Shown here: one piece after another, positions 6,956 to 15,033 of the stretch | How positions within the stretch are numbered: position 1 is the stretch's first letter | How the letters are laid out: every line of letters starts with the position of its first letter | NCBI GenBank assembly: GCA_002452635.1 | Contig: DKEU01000195.1 | Span: forward strand, 6,952 to 22,050 | From: Desulfovibrionaceae bacterium UBA6814 | GTDB taxonomy: Bacteria; Desulfobacterota; Desulfovibrionia; Desulfovibrionales; Desulfovibrionaceae | Direction: 5' to 3' | Length of the DNA stretch: 15,099 bases | Translations under genes and position numbers: made by a program | Notes under the pieces: generated by a model | The model's input: only the letters and a program-made list of their open reading frames with translations | What the model was told of the DNA's origin: nothing | Database searches by the model: none

Positions 6956-8558
6956 GGGCCGTTCCCGGGGTGAAGTCGTAGGGGCCGTGGGTGACCACCG
7001 GCTCGGTGGGGAAGTTGTGGGTGGGCGGCGGCGAGGCGGTCTCCCACTCCAGGGAGGCCGCGCCCCACGGGTTGCGGCCCACGGGCTCGCCGTGGCGGAC
7101 GCCCTGGTACAGGTTCCAGAACATGAGCAGGATGCCCGCCACCACGAACCAGGAGCCGAAGGTGGAGACCATGTTCCAGGAGGCGTACTCGGGCAGGTAG
7201 TCGTAGTAGCGCCGGGGCATGCCCATGAGCCCCAGGATGAGCATGGGGAAGTAGAGCACGTTCATGCCCACGAGCAGCAGCCAGAAGGCCAGGTAGGCCT
7301 TGCCGCGGCTGTACATCCGGCCGAACACCTTGGGGAACCAGAAGTGCATGGCCGCGAACAGGCCCAGGCCCGTGCCCCCGAAGATCACGTAGTGGAAGTG
7401 GCCCACGATGAAATAGGTGTCGTGCACGTGGATGTCCGCCCCGGCCGCGCCCTGCACCAGGCCGGTGAGGCCGCCGATGGAGAACATGAAGATGAAGCCC
7501 AGGGTGAAGAGCAGGGGAGGCTCCATGGCGATGGAGCCCTTGTACAGGGTGGAGAGCCAGTTGAAGACCTTGATGGCCGAGGGCACGGCCACGATGAAGG
7601 TGAGCAGGGAGAAGACCAGCACCGCGGTGTCGCTCATGCCGCTGGTGAACATGTGGTGGGCCCAGACCAGGGAGCCGGCGAAGGCGATGGCCAGGCTGGA
7701 GGCCGCGATCATGCCGTAGCCGAAGATCTTCTTGCGCGCGAACACCGGGATGATGTCCGACACGATGCCCATGGCCGGCAGGATCATGATGTACACCGCC
7801 GGGTGGGAGTAGATCCAGAACAGGTGCTGGTACATGAGCGGGTCCCCGCCCCGGGTGGGGTCGAAGAGCCCCATGTTGAGCACCCGCTCGGCGAAGATGA
7901 GCAGCGCGGTGATGCCCAGCACCGGGGTGGCCAGCACCTGGATCCAGGCCGTGGCGTACAGGGACCACACGAACAGGGGGAGCTTGCGCCAGGTGAGCCC
8001 GGGCGCGCGCAGGCGGTGGATGGTGGTGATGAAGTTCAGGCCGGTCAGGATGTTGGAGAAGCCCAGGATGAACACCGCGATGACCGCGATGGACACGTTG
8101 GTGGTGGTGCGGGAGCTGAAGGGCACGTAGAAGGTCCAGCCCGTGTCCGGGGCCCCGGAGCCGGTGAAGATGGACACCAGGGCGGTGGCTGCGCCGATGA
8201 CGTACAGCCACCAGGAGAAGTTGTTGAGCCTGGGGAAGGACACGTCGTTGGCCCCGATCTGCAGGGGCAGCATGATGTTGCCGAAGGAGGCCGGGATGCT
8301 GGGGATGACCACCAGGAAGATCATGATCACCCCGTGCAGGGTGAACACCGCGTTGTAGGTCTGGGGCGAGAGCAGGGTGTTGCCCGGGGTCATGAGCTTG
8401 AGCCGCATGAGGAAGCCCAGCGTCATGCCCGCGGTGAACATGAGCAGGATGAGGGCCAGGTACATGAGCCCGATGCGCTTGTGGTCCGTGGAGAAGACCC
8501 AGGACCCCAGGCCGGTGCCGTCGGTGAGGAAATTTTTGCGGGCGTCGTCGCTGGCCAT
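6948..8558 (-). CDS. coxA: Cytochrome c oxidase subunit I (haem-copper oxygen reductase, A2-like)
   Basis: This is the catalytic subunit, reducing O2 to water at a haem-CuB centre and pumping protons. It has 536 residues with about 12 helices. Low-spin haem ligands are H75 and H389; the high-spin haem ligand is H387; CuB ligands are H252, H301 and H302; and Y256 is in place for the His-Tyr cross-link. D-channel entrance D105 (GANDVSFPRLNN) and K-channel K330 (VPSAIKVFNW) are present. Helix VI reads WIYSHPAVYIMILP. The canonical GHPEVY glutamate is Ala254, and Y250-S251 precede the histidine, the signature used to define A2-type oxidases such as those of Thermus and Rhodothermus. GGGAG lies 5 nt before ATG 8558, and the SCO stop is 10 nt upstream. 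With only ctaB nearby, haem o rather than haem a is likely. Confidence 0.98.
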   Translation of the reverse strand: MASDDARKNFLTDGTGLGSWVFSTDHKRIGLMYLALILLMFTAGMTLGFLMRLKLMTPGNTLLSPQTYNAVFTLHGVIMIFLVVIPSIPASFGNIMLPLQIGANDVSFPRLNNFSWWLYVIGAATALVSIFTGSGAPDTGWTFYVPFSSRTTTNVSIAVIAVFILGFSNILTGLNFITTIHRLRAPGLTWRKLPLFVWSLYATAWIQVLATPVLGITALLIFAERVLNMGLFDPTRGGDPLMYQHLFWIYSHPAVYIMILPAMGIVSDIIPVFARKKIFGYGMIAASSLAIAFAGSLVWAHHMFTSGMSDTAVLVFSLLTFIVAVPSAIKVFNWLSTLYKGSIAMEPPLLFTLGFIFMFSIGGLTGLVQGAAGADIHVHDTYFIVGHFHYVIFGGTGLGLFAAMHFWFPKVFGRMYSRGKAYLAFWLLLVGMNVLYFPMLILGLMGMPRRYYDYLPEYASWNMVSTFGSWFVVAGILLMFWNLYQGVRHGEPVGRNPWGAASLEWETASPPPTHNFPTEPVVTHGPYDFTPGTAHD

Positions 8559-8568
8559 GCGGACTCCC

Positions 8569-9408
8569 TTATGCGCCCGTGCGCTTCTTGCCGCCCAGGG
8601 CCAGGAACAGGGCGAACAGCCCCAGGGCGGCCAGGATGCCCACCCCCACCACCTTCATGAGGTCGAAGGTATAGCGGCGGCCGTCGGGGTCGTACGTGTA
8701 GCAGAAGGCCACCGCGCGGCGGATGGAGAAGCCCGGCTTCTCGGCCGCGGCGTCGGTGACCGCCATGGCGATGTCGAAGGGCAGGGGGGTCACGCCGTAG
8801 AGGTAGCGCACGATCTTGCCCGTGGGGGAGAGGGCCAGCAGCACCACCGGGTGCTTGAAGGCGATGCCGTCGCGCGAGTAGCCGAAGCCCACCGCGTCCA
8901 TGAGCCGGCGCACGTCGGGCTCGGTCCCGGTCAGGGCGTGCCAGGAGGCCGCGGGCAGGGCCCGGGCCACCGGGGCCAGGATCTCCCGCTTGCGCCGGGC
9001 CGCCATCTCGGGGGTGTCGGTCTCGTCGAAGCTCACGGTGACCACCTGGTAGTCCGCGCCCAGGGCCAGGCCGGTTTTAGGCAGGATCTCGGCCAGGTTG
9101 CCGAGCAGGATGTTGCAGGCGTTGGGGCAGGAATAATAGACCGGGACCAGGACCGTGGGCATGCCCAGGAAGTCCCCGCTCATGACGGCCTTGCCGTGCT
9201 CGTCCACCAGGGGCACGTCCGCCGGGATGGTCTGTCCCAGCTTCTCGTCCACGTCCACCCCCCCGCCCGTGGGGGCGGCCCCCCCGTCGGGGGAGGCCGC
9301 CTCCAGGGCGTGCGGGTGCTCCATGGTGGCGTTGCCGTCCTGGGCCGGGGCCGGCAGGGGCGCCAGGGCCAGGGCCGCCAGTCCCAGCGCCAGGATGAGG
9401 CTGCGCAT
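8569..9408 (-). CDS. SCO1/SenC-type copper chaperone
   Basis: SCO proteins deliver copper to, or reduce, the CuA cysteines of subunit II in the periplasm. The 279-residue protein has a signal peptide (MRSLILALGL to about APA-22), a thioredoxin-like domain with the copper motif C94-P-N-A-C98 in YYSCPNAC, and the third ligand His at 186 (FKHPVVLLALSPTGKIVRYL). One C-terminal membrane helix (about 252-271) ends in KKRTGA. Thus it is probably anchored at its C-terminus, perhaps after signal cleavage, instead of by the usual N-terminal anchor. I chose ATG 9408 because AGGA, overlapping the cyf stop, is correctly spaced and a signal peptide follows at once. The same frame stays open further upstream only as an antisense-like reading of cyf. 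The gene sits between cyf (8-nt gap) and coxA (10-nt gap). Confidence 0.93.
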   Translation of the reverse strand: MRSLILALGLAALALAPLPAPAQDGNATMEHPHALEAASPDGGAAPTGGGVDVDEKLGQTIPADVPLVDEHGKAVMSGDFLGMPTVLVPVYYSCPNACNILLGNLAEILPKTGLALGADYQVVTVSFDETDTPEMAARRKREILAPVARALPAASWHALTGTEPDVRRLMDAVGFGYSRDGIAFKHPVVLLALSPTGKIVRYLYGVTPLPFDIAMAVTDAAAEKPGFSIRRAVAFCYTYDPDGRRYTFDLMKVVGVGILAALGLFALFLALGGKKRTGA

Positions 9409-9416
9409 GCGGTTTC

Positions 9417-9728
9417 CTAGAAGCCGGCGATGTAGTCGGCCAGGGCCTTCATGTCCTCGGGGGACAGGCCCTTGACCTGGGCCTCCATCATGGCCTTCTT
9501 GGCGCCGCCGAAGGTGCCGGCCTTGTAGCCCTCCAGGGCCTTGAGCAGGTCCGCGGCGGACTTGCCCTTGAGGGGCTCGCCCGAGCCCAGGGCCTTCTTG
9601 CTGCCGTCGGCGCCGTGGCAGCCGGTGCAGCGCGCGTACAGGGACTTGCCGTCCGCTGCCAGCCCCTGGGCCGCGAAAAACACGGCGGCGAGCAGGCAGA
9701 TGGAGAGGATGGTCAGGATCCGTTTCAT
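9417..9728 (-). CDS. cyf: Cytochrome c-553, periplasmic monohaem class I
   Basis: This is a small periplasmic electron carrier. The 103-residue precursor has a signal peptide with cleavage expected after GLA-24, leaving a mature protein starting ADGKSLY. Haem attaches at C34-T-G-C37-H38. The axial Met is expected in AKKAMMEAQV (M80 or M81), and the C-terminal helix is EDMKALADYIAGF. Length and sequence closely match Desulfovibrio c-553. GAGGG is about 7 nt before ATG 9728. An upstream in-frame ATG at 9782 would add 18 residues in front of the signal peptide and is not preferred. As the first gene of the operon, it is the likely donor to the dihaem subunit II; c-553 has been linked to the oxidase and to formate dehydrogenase in Desulfovibrio vulgaris. 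Confidence 0.95.
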   Translation of the reverse strand: MKRILTILSICLLAAVFFAAQGLAADGKSLYARCTGCHGADGSKKALGSGEPLKGKSAADLLKALEGYKAGTFGGAKKAMMEAQVKGLSPEDMKALADYIAGF

Positions 9729-9777
9729 AGCTATACCCTCGTGCATGTTGAATATGGGCGGAAATGCCACGTTTCCA

Positions 9778-9807
9778 AGCATACACCCATCTTGCGGAAA
9801 AAGGCAA
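9778..9807 (-). promoter_or_regulatory. Candidate sigma-70 promoter of the cyf-sco-cox-ctaB operon
   Basis: On the minus strand, TTGCCT (9802-9807) and TATGCT (9778-9783) are separated by 18 nt, each matching 4 of 6 consensus bases. Transcription would start about 40 nt before the cyf ATG. The surrounding 140-nt gap between the SDR gene and cyf is the only sizeable non-coding space upstream of the operon, so a promoter is expected here even if this exact pair is wrong. Confidence 0.35.
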
Positions 9808-9870
9808 CGCCTTGCGCGGAAAGTAGGGCTGGGGGGTATGGCGCGCGCGGAGGCGTGCGCTCCCGGGCAG

Positions 9871-10833
<963 letters not shown>

Positions 10834-11040
10834 GTGCGCTGTTCTCCCGTGCCAAGGCGGCGTGGCGAAGGTGATCACCCCAGGTCGTCCGGATTGCGCG
10901 AGAGCATCCTGAACGAGGCGGCGGAGGCCGTGAGGCAGGCGTAACGCAGCCGAACCGTTGAACTGGGGGCCCGGCCCGGCGCTCCACCAGGATGGGCCCA
11001 CGTTCAGTAGCAGAAAGAATAGGGACAAGGCCAGCACCTG

Positions 11041-11060
11041 TTTGCGAATACCGACGCAAA
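11041..11060. repeat. Dyad TTTGCG-N8-CGCAAA
   Basis: This is a perfect 6-bp inverted repeat with an 8-base spacer in the AT-richer part of the gap upstream of the SDR gene. The size and symmetry suit a dimeric repressor operator. No regulator gene in the window explains it, and arms this short can occur by chance. Confidence 0.3.
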
Positions 11061-11093
11061 ACGGGTTGATTATGGCGATGGGGTCTGCGCTGC

Positions 11094-11125
11094 AGGCCGC
11101 CCCACCTCCTCCCTGAAGGCGGCCT
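11094..11125 (-). repeat. 8-bp inverted repeat AGGCCGCC-N16-GGCGGCCT after the kinase stop
   Basis: This perfect 8-bp inverted repeat begins 9 nt beyond the stop codon of the 870-residue kinase. In RNA it would form a GC stem with a 16-nt purine-rich loop. No U-tract follows, so it is not a standard intrinsic terminator, but its place suggests a 3'-end stabilising or pausing structure. Confidence 0.35.
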
Positions 11126-11134
11126 TGAGCCGGG

Positions 11135-13747
11135 CTAGGGCTCCTGGCGGGAGCGGACTTCCTCCAGGAGGCGGGCCAGGAGGCCGGTGAGGCGGGGCAG
11201 CAGGTCCTGGACCTGGATCGAGTCCCCGGCGCGGCCGGCCTCCTCGGCCAAGCGGGCCAGGGCGGCCAACTCCGCGGCCCCGAAGCTGGCGGCCGTGGAC
11301 TTGAGGGCGTGGGCGCGGCGGGTGAAGGCCTCCAGGTCCCCGGCCCGGGCCGCCTCCTCCAGGGCCTGGGTCTCGGCGGGCAGGAGCTCCCGGGCGGTGC
11401 GGCAGAAGGCGGCCAGGTCCCCGTGGTCGCCGCCCACCAGCTCCAGCACGAAATTCCAGTCCACCTGCCCGGGGGAGCGCTCCGGGGCCGGGGCGTAGCG
11501 GGCGGCCAGGCCGGCCAGCTCGTCGCGCCGCACCGGCTTGGTGAGCAGGTCGTCCATGCCCGCGTCCAGGATGCGCAGCCGGTCCTCGGCCCCGGCGCGG
11601 GCGGTGAGGCCCACGATGGGGGTGCGCCGCGCCGGGCCGGGCAAACCCCGGATGCGCCGCGCCGCCTCCAGTCCGTCCAGGCCGGGCATCTCCACGTCCA
11701 TGAGCACCAGATGGTAGCCGCCGGCCGCGGCCATCTCCACCGCCTCCAGCCCGTCCCGGGCCTCGTCCACCAGTTCGGCCACGCCGTTCAGGAACTGGCG
11801 GGCCACCTCCCGGTTCAGGGGCGAGTCGTCGGCCACCAGCACCCGCGGCCCGGGGCCGGTGCGGTCCGCCGGGACGGGCGGGGCCGGGGGCTCGGCCGGG
11901 GCTTCGGCCAGGGGCAGGGGCAGGGAGAAGCTGAAGGTGCTGCCCGAGCCGGGGGAGCTGTCCAACTCCAACCGCCCGCCCATGCGCTCCACCAGGCCCC
12001 GGCAGATGGCCAGGCCCAGGCCCGCGCCGCCGAAGCGCCGGGTGGTGGAGGTGTCGGCCTGGGTGAAGCTCTCGAAAACCGCCTCCTGCCGCTCCCGGGG
12101 AATGCCCGGCCCGGTGTCGCGCACCGTGAAGCGGACCCGGTCCGGGCCCGGGGAGCGGTCCACGCGCAGGGACACCGCGCCCTGGTCCGTGAACTTCACC
12201 GCGTTGCCCACCAGGTTGAGCAGCACCTGCTTGATGCGGGTGGGGTCGCCCCACAGGGCCGGGGGCAGGCCGGGGTCCACGGCGCAGGCCAGGTCCAGGC
12301 CCTTGTCCCGGGCCTGCGGCTCCAGGAGGGCGCAGACCTCCCGGACCAGGGTGCGGGGGGCGAAGGCCAGGGTCTCCAGGTCGATGCGGCCGGCCTCGAT
12401 CTTGGACAGGTCCAGGATGTCGCCGAGCAGGGCCATGAGCAGTTCGCCCGAGGAGCCGATGGTGTTCACCAGCTCCTGCTGTCTGGGGGTGAGCCGGGTG
12501 TCGGCCAGGAGCTGGCACATGCCCAGGAGCGCGTTCATGGGCGTGCGTATCTCGTGGCTCATGCGGGCGAGAAAGGCGCTCTTGGCGCGGTTGGCCTGCT
12601 CCGCCAGGCGGCGCTCCTCCTCGGCCCGCTCCTTTTCCCGGCGCGCGGTCACGTCCAGCACCGAGCCCTCGTAGCGCAGGGGCAGGCCCTCGGAGTCCGG
12701 GATCATGCGCAGGGACACCCGCGCCCAGAAGGTGTCGCCGCCCTGGCGGGCGAGCTGCATCTCGAAGTCCGCCACCGCGCCGTCCCGGGTCAGGGCGTCC
12801 GAGAGCCGTTCCGGGTCGGCCTGCTGCACCGGGATCATGGCGAAGAGGTTCGGCTCCTGGGCCAGGAACTCCGCGGGCGAGGCGAAGCCCATGGTGCGGG
12901 CCAGGGAGGGGTTGGCGTTGATGAGCCGGCCGTTGGCCGCGGCCTGGAAGATGCCCTCCACCGCGTTCTCGAAGATGCTGCGGAAATTGGCCTCGGCCTG
13001 GCGCAGGGAGGCCTGGGAGGAGAGGATGCGTTCGGCCATGGCGTTGAAGCTCTGGCCCAGCCGCCCCAGCTCGTCCTGTCCCCGGGCTTCCACCCGGGCC
13101 TGGTCGCGGCCCCGGGCGAAGGAGGCCATGGCCCGCTCCAGCCGCGTCACCGGTTGGATGACCGTGCGCTCCAGCACCAGGCTGAGCAGCAGGATCAGGG
13201 CCAGGAAGGTGCCGCCCAGGAGTCCCAGGAGCATGGTGGCCGTGGTTTCGTGGATCCTCTGCACGTCGGCCAGGGAACTGCTCAGGAGCAGGTAGCCCAC
13301 CCGCACCCCCATGGCCTTGATCGCGGTGAGGTGGAGCAGGGAGACGCCGCCGTCCCGCCGCTCCTGCCAGACCAGCGGCGCGGCGTCGGCCCGGGCCATC
13401 TCGCCGGGGATCAGGAAGGGCGGCGTCCCCTCGCGGCCGGCCTCCCGCAGGAACCGCCCGTCCGGGTCGAAGACCGCGGCCCTCTCCAGGCCTGCGGACT
13501 GGACCAGGAAGCCCAGCCGGTACTCCACCGCCTGCAGGCGGTCCTCGAAGAGTTCGTTGGCCAGGCGGTCCAGGTGGCTCTGGGCGGCCACGGCCAGGAG
13601 CAGCTCGGCCTTGCGCTGCCCGGATTCCTCCAACTGCTCGCCGAAGGGCACCAGCACGCCGGCGAAGACCGCGGCCACGGCCAGGTAGGTGGCCAGCACC
13701 GCGCCGACCAGCTTGAACCGCAGGGAGGGTGAGGGGAGCAGGGGCAT
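11135..13747 (-). CDS. Membrane hybrid histidine kinase: sensor-HAMP-PAS-HisKA-HATPase-REC-HPt
   Basis: This is an 870-residue phosphorelay kinase. TM1 is at about 11-33, a periplasmic sensor of about 137 residues follows (34-170, with AAVFDPDGRFL suggesting a PAS/Cache-like fold), and TM2 is at about 171-194. Then come HAMP (192-244), PAS (250-370), HisKA with H398 (SHEIRTPMNA), ATPase (500-612; N511/N515, RDTGPGIP, GGAGLGLA), receiver (635-752; D640/D641, phospho-acceptor D684 in LMDVEMPG, T715, K737) and HPt (about 775-865) with H813 in RRAHALKSTAASFG. All phosphorelay residues are present. I chose ATG 13747, 17 nt after the binding-protein stop, because the membrane anchor follows directly. 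The frame remains open through that gene but yields nonsense there. The close pairing suggests that the upstream binding protein docks on the periplasmic domain. An output regulator must lie elsewhere. Confidence 0.95.
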   Translation of the reverse strand: MPLLPSPSLRFKLVGAVLATYLAVAAVFAGVLVPFGEQLEESGQRKAELLLAVAAQSHLDRLANELFEDRLQAVEYRLGFLVQSAGLERAAVFDPDGRFLREAGREGTPPFLIPGEMARADAAPLVWQERRDGGVSLLHLTAIKAMGVRVGYLLLSSSLADVQRIHETTATMLLGLLGGTFLALILLLSLVLERTVIQPVTRLERAMASFARGRDQARVEARGQDELGRLGQSFNAMAERILSSQASLRQAEANFRSIFENAVEGIFQAAANGRLINANPSLARTMGFASPAEFLAQEPNLFAMIPVQQADPERLSDALTRDGAVADFEMQLARQGGDTFWARVSLRMIPDSEGLPLRYEGSVLDVTARREKERAEEERRLAEQANRAKSAFLARMSHEIRTPMNALLGMCQLLADTRLTPRQQELVNTIGSSGELLMALLGDILDLSKIEAGRIDLETLAFAPRTLVREVCALLEPQARDKGLDLACAVDPGLPPALWGDPTRIKQVLLNLVGNAVKFTDQGAVSLRVDRSPGPDRVRFTVRDTGPGIPRERQEAVFESFTQADTSTTRRFGGAGLGLAICRGLVERMGGRLELDSSPGSGSTFSFSLPLPLAEAPAEPPAPPVPADRTGPGPRVLVADDSPLNREVARQFLNGVAELVDEARDGLEAVEMAAAGGYHLVLMDVEMPGLDGLEAARRIRGLPGPARRTPIVGLTARAGAEDRLRILDAGMDDLLTKPVRRDELAGLAARYAPAPERSPGQVDWNFVLELVGGDHGDLAAFCRTARELLPAETQALEEAARAGDLEAFTRRAHALKSTAASFGAAELAALARLAEEAGRAGDSIQVQDLLPRLTGLLARLLEEVRSRQEP

Positions 13748-13764
13748 GCGTTCCGGCGCGCCGC

Positions 13765-14883
13765 TCAGGGCTCGACCAGGCGGACCAGGGTGGCGCCCAG
13801 GCTTTCCAGCTTGTTGATGACCACGGGCTTGGCGGGGTTGCGCGAGGCGTCGTAGGTGATGCTCCCGGAGACCCCGGGAAAGCCCCGGGTGGCGGCCAGG
13901 GCGTCGCGCACCGCGGCGGGCTCGAAGGTCCCGGCCCGGCGCACGGCGTCGGCCCAGAGCATCACCGCGTCGTAGGTCAGGGGGATGGTGGTCTGGCGGA
14001 TCTCCCCGTGCTTGGCCTCGTAGCGGGCCACGAAGGCGCGGGAGGCGGGCAGGGGACTGTCCCGCCGCCAGTGGGTGGTGTAGTAGCACCCCTCGGCCGC
14101 GGCCCCGATGTAGTCGTACAGGCGCAGGCCGAAGGCGTCCGCGCCCAGGATGGTGGCCCGCAGCCCCCGGTCCCGGGCCTCCTTGATGATGAAGGAGGAG
14201 TCCCGGTAGTCGCCGGGCACGTAGAGCACGTCCGGGTCCGCGGCCTGCACCGTGGCCAGGATGCCGCCGTAGTTGGCGGTGTCCAGGGTGTAGATGCCGC
14301 GGCCCAGGAACAGGCCGCCCAGCCCGGTGAAGGTGTCCTCGAACACCTGGGCCAGTTCGGTGCTGTAGGCCCGGCTCACGTTGACCAGGGTCACCGCGGT
14401 GGCGGCGTTCAGGTCCTGGCGGGCGAAGCGGGCCATGACCTTGCCCTGGAAGGAGTCGGTGATGCAGGCCCGGAAGATGTAGTTCCCCACCGCGGTGACC
14501 TTGGGGTTGGTGGAGATGGGGGTGATCATGGGGATGCCCGCGGCCTGGAGCACCTCGGCCATGGCCTGGGAGTGCTCGCTCCAGGACGCGCCGATCACCG
14601 CGGCCACCTGGTCGGCCGCCGCGGACCGGGCCGCGGCGTGCGAGCCCAGGGCGGTGCTCAGGTTGTCGTATTCCAGGATCTCGATGGGGCGGCCCAGCAG
14701 GCCTCCGGCGGCGTTCAGCTCGTCCACCGCGAAGCGGGCCGCGGTGAACAGCGCCTGGTTGGAGGACGCGGCCTCGCCGGTGCGGGCGGCCACGACCCCC
14801 AGCCGGACGGGCTCGGCGGCCCGCCCGGGCAGGGCGGACAGGGCGAGGACGAGGAGGCCCAGGAGCAGGGGCCGGATGCGCAT
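13765..14883 (-). CDS. Periplasmic branched-chain amino acid-type substrate-binding protein
   Basis: This is a type I periplasmic binding protein (Peripla_BP_6/LivJ-like), 372 residues. A signal peptide (MRIRPLLLGLLVLAL, cleavage near GRAA-23) precedes VRLGVVAARTG, DELNAAGGLLGRPIEILEYD (54-73), VIGASWSEHSQAMAEVLQAAG (first 20 residues, 96-115), IPMITPISTNPKVT (117-130), YNFR-like NYIFRACITDS (134-144) and LTYDAVMLWADAVR (302-315). ATG 14883 is set by GGAGG 4 nt upstream; an earlier ATG at 14913 would add ten residues ahead of the signal peptide. No permease or ATPase genes are adjacent in the window. Instead a sensor kinase follows 17 nt downstream, so a role as a ligand-binding partner of that kinase is likely, as in LuxP-LuxQ or TorT-TorS. 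The ligand is unknown; amino acids, amides or urea-like solutes are typical of the family. Confidence 0.93.
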   Translation of the reverse strand: MRIRPLLLGLLVLALSALPGRAAEPVRLGVVAARTGEAASSNQALFTAARFAVDELNAAGGLLGRPIEILEYDNLSTALGSHAAARSAAADQVAAVIGASWSEHSQAMAEVLQAAGIPMITPISTNPKVTAVGNYIFRACITDSFQGKVMARFARQDLNAATAVTLVNVSRAYSTELAQVFEDTFTGLGGLFLGRGIYTLDTANYGGILATVQAADPDVLYVPGDYRDSSFIIKEARDRGLRATILGADAFGLRLYDYIGAAAEGCYYTTHWRRDSPLPASRAFVARYEAKHGEIRQTTIPLTYDAVMLWADAVRRAGTFEPAAVRDALAATRGFPGVSGSITYDASRNPAKPVVINKLESLGATLVRLVEP

Positions 14884-14902
14884 GGTCCCTCCGGGAGGCA
14901 AC

Positions 14903-14925
14903 CGGCGGCGCACCGCGCGCCGCCG
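14903..14925 (-). promoter_or_regulatory. Strong GC hairpin in the leader of the binding-protein/kinase operon
   Basis: CGGCGGCGC and GCGCCGCCG form a perfect 9-bp all-GC stem with a 5-base loop. It ends about 19 nt upstream of the ATG and about 10 nt before the GGAGG ribosome site. No U-tract follows. If the promoter candidate at 14939-14968 is right, the hairpin sits near the 5' end of the mRNA, where it could stabilise the message or tune translation. Confidence 0.45.
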
Positions 14926-14938
14926 TTCGCCATTTCTC

Positions 14939-14968
14939 CGTATAGACCAAGCATCGGGCGAAAGTCTA
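14939..14968 (-). promoter_or_regulatory. Candidate sigma-70 promoter of the binding-protein/kinase operon
   Basis: On the minus strand, TAGACT (14963-14968) and TATACG (14939-14944), 18 nt apart, each match 4 of 6 consensus bases. They fall in a short AT-richer stretch (about 14931-14990) between a gene end and a gene start, where a promoter is expected. This is motif matching only. Confidence 0.3.
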
Positions 14969-14990
14969 GAGCAACAAAGCTTTTCCCTCT

Positions 14991-15023
14991 CCGCCGCAGC
15001 CCTCGCCGCGCCGGCCCCGCCGC
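14991..15023. repeat. Direct repeat copy 1 (33 bp), downstream of the partial gene
   Basis: This copy matches 15038-15071 except for one missing base and lies just beyond the stop codon of the partial gene on the minus strand. It looks like a duplicated 3' gene end. See the paired copy. Confidence 0.6.
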
Positions 15024-15033
15024 CCAGCGCGGC

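Larger units (their letters stand above)
10834..11134. other. 301-nt gap between the SDR and the kinase gene; no convincing gene
   Basis: No gene with a credible start and ribosome site is visible. The SDR reading frame stays open upstream to a GTG at 11037 and encodes a hydrophobic run (LALSLFFLLLNV), but it uses CTA, TTA and TCC-type codons unlike its neighbours and has no ribosome site at the GTG. The part from 10990 to 11080 is visibly less GC-rich than the flanks, which fits a promoter region for the SDR gene. I could not pick a convincing -35/-10 pair. Two inverted repeats inside it are listed separately. Confidence 0.5.

Noticed and set aside
6939..8660. 573-codon plus-strand frame opposite coxA
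   Set aside because: It is an antisense shadow of the oxidase subunit I gene; His/Gly/Val-rich translation without recognisable family.
9409..9807. N-terminal extension of the SCO protein across cyf
   Set aside because: It is an out-of-frame reading of the cytochrome c-553 gene. ATG 9408 has a ribosome site and starts a signal peptide.
10834..11037. N-terminal extension of the SDR protein, or a fused hydrophobic small protein from GTG 11037
   Set aside because: SDR proteins begin right at the Rossmann motif, the GTG lacks a ribosome site, and codons in the stretch are unlike the gene's.
11309..13732. Another 807-codon plus-strand open frame opposite the membrane kinase
   Set aside because: It has the same low-complexity composition and is fully antisense to a gene with intact kinase, receiver and HPt motifs. 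The equal length to the other antisense frame is coincidence.
13748..14950. N-terminal extension of the membrane kinase through the binding-protein gene
   Set aside because: The frame is open but its translation is Arg/Pro/Gly-rich nonsense overlapping a real binding-protein gene; the true membrane anchor begins at ATG 13747.
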